In this document: piece after piece, positions 42,920 through 42,935 of the stretch | Position numbering within the stretch: position 1 is the first letter of the stretch | Layout: each line of letters opens with the position of its first letter | DNA from: CAYYNP01 sp964472545 | GTDB taxonomy: Bacteria > Planctomycetota > Planctomycetia > Pirellulales > Thermoguttaceae | Direction: 5' to 3' | NCBI GenBank assembly: GCA_964472545.1 | Contig: CAYYNP010000046.1 | Span: forward strand, 1 to 42,935 | Length of the DNA stretch: 42,935 bases | Notes under the pieces: model-generated | The model's database searches: none | What the model was told of the DNA's origin: nothing | What the model saw: the letters and a program-made list of their open reading frames with translations, nothing else | Position numbers and translations under genes: made by a program

Positions 42920-42935
42920 GGGCTGGGAGTTCGGG

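Overview
The window reads as chromosomal DNA of a GC-rich planctomycete, most likely of the Pirellulales, and probably from a draft or metagenome assembly. The signs are a PEP-CTERM/dockerin secreted protein, very large secreted proteins related to the hydrazine synthase alpha subunit with single c-heme motifs, an FGE-sulfatase fusion, a BatA/VWA operon with a prenyltransferase-like gene, an FG-GAP/LamG giant, many HEAT repeats, and intergenic regions full of long palindromic repeats. A 100-N gap (29131-29230) and a poor-quality looking G/C tract (about 40041-40150) point to a draft assembly. I see no rRNA, tRNA or CRISPR array.

Layout. 1-5.5 kb: the 3' part of a TIR-DUF1566 gene, a zinc-ribbon/4-TM/HEAT protein with an internal 684-bp duplication, a repeat-rich stretch, and an unknown membrane protein. 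5.5-6.4 kb: a remnant resembling a phage terminase and non-coding debris. 6.4-12.6 kb, minus strand: a small secreted protein, then a surface-polysaccharide set read from right to left: a CapK/PaaK-like adenylate-forming enzyme, two GT4 glycosyltransferases and a WecA-type glycan initiation transferase. A DUF362 gene diverges from it (12.9-14.4 kb). 14.7-24.2 kb: two giant secreted cytochrome-like proteins, one ending in HEAT repeats (+) and one ending in an FGE-sulfatase domain (-), enclosing a small unknown gene and a flippase-like membrane protein. 24.6-27.8 kb: a small membrane-anchored protein and a frameshifted PEP-CTERM/dockerin protein. 27.9-38.1 kb: a tight five-gene plus-strand operon: prenyltransferase-like, BatA/VWA, a VWA/GATase-like protein, a DUF4175-like protein and a coiled-coil secreted protein. 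Three junctions overlap by 4 bp. 38.3-42.9 kb: an NhaC-type antiporter (-) and a LamG/FG-GAP secreted protein (+).

The most distinctive signal outside the genes is the number of different palindromic or dispersed repeat families packed between them. Several copies overlap or directly follow stop codons. One family (copies at 923, 3262, and twice in inverted orientation at 18.9-19.2 kb) follows three different genes. A 25-bp perfect inverted repeat supplies the stop codon of the FGE-fusion gene. A 15-bp array, open in all six frames, forms the C-terminus of the prenyltransferase-like gene. I found no single complete new defence or retroelement system. The best leads are the TIR-DUF1566 protein, the pair of hydrazine-synthase-alpha-like giants, and the repeat families.
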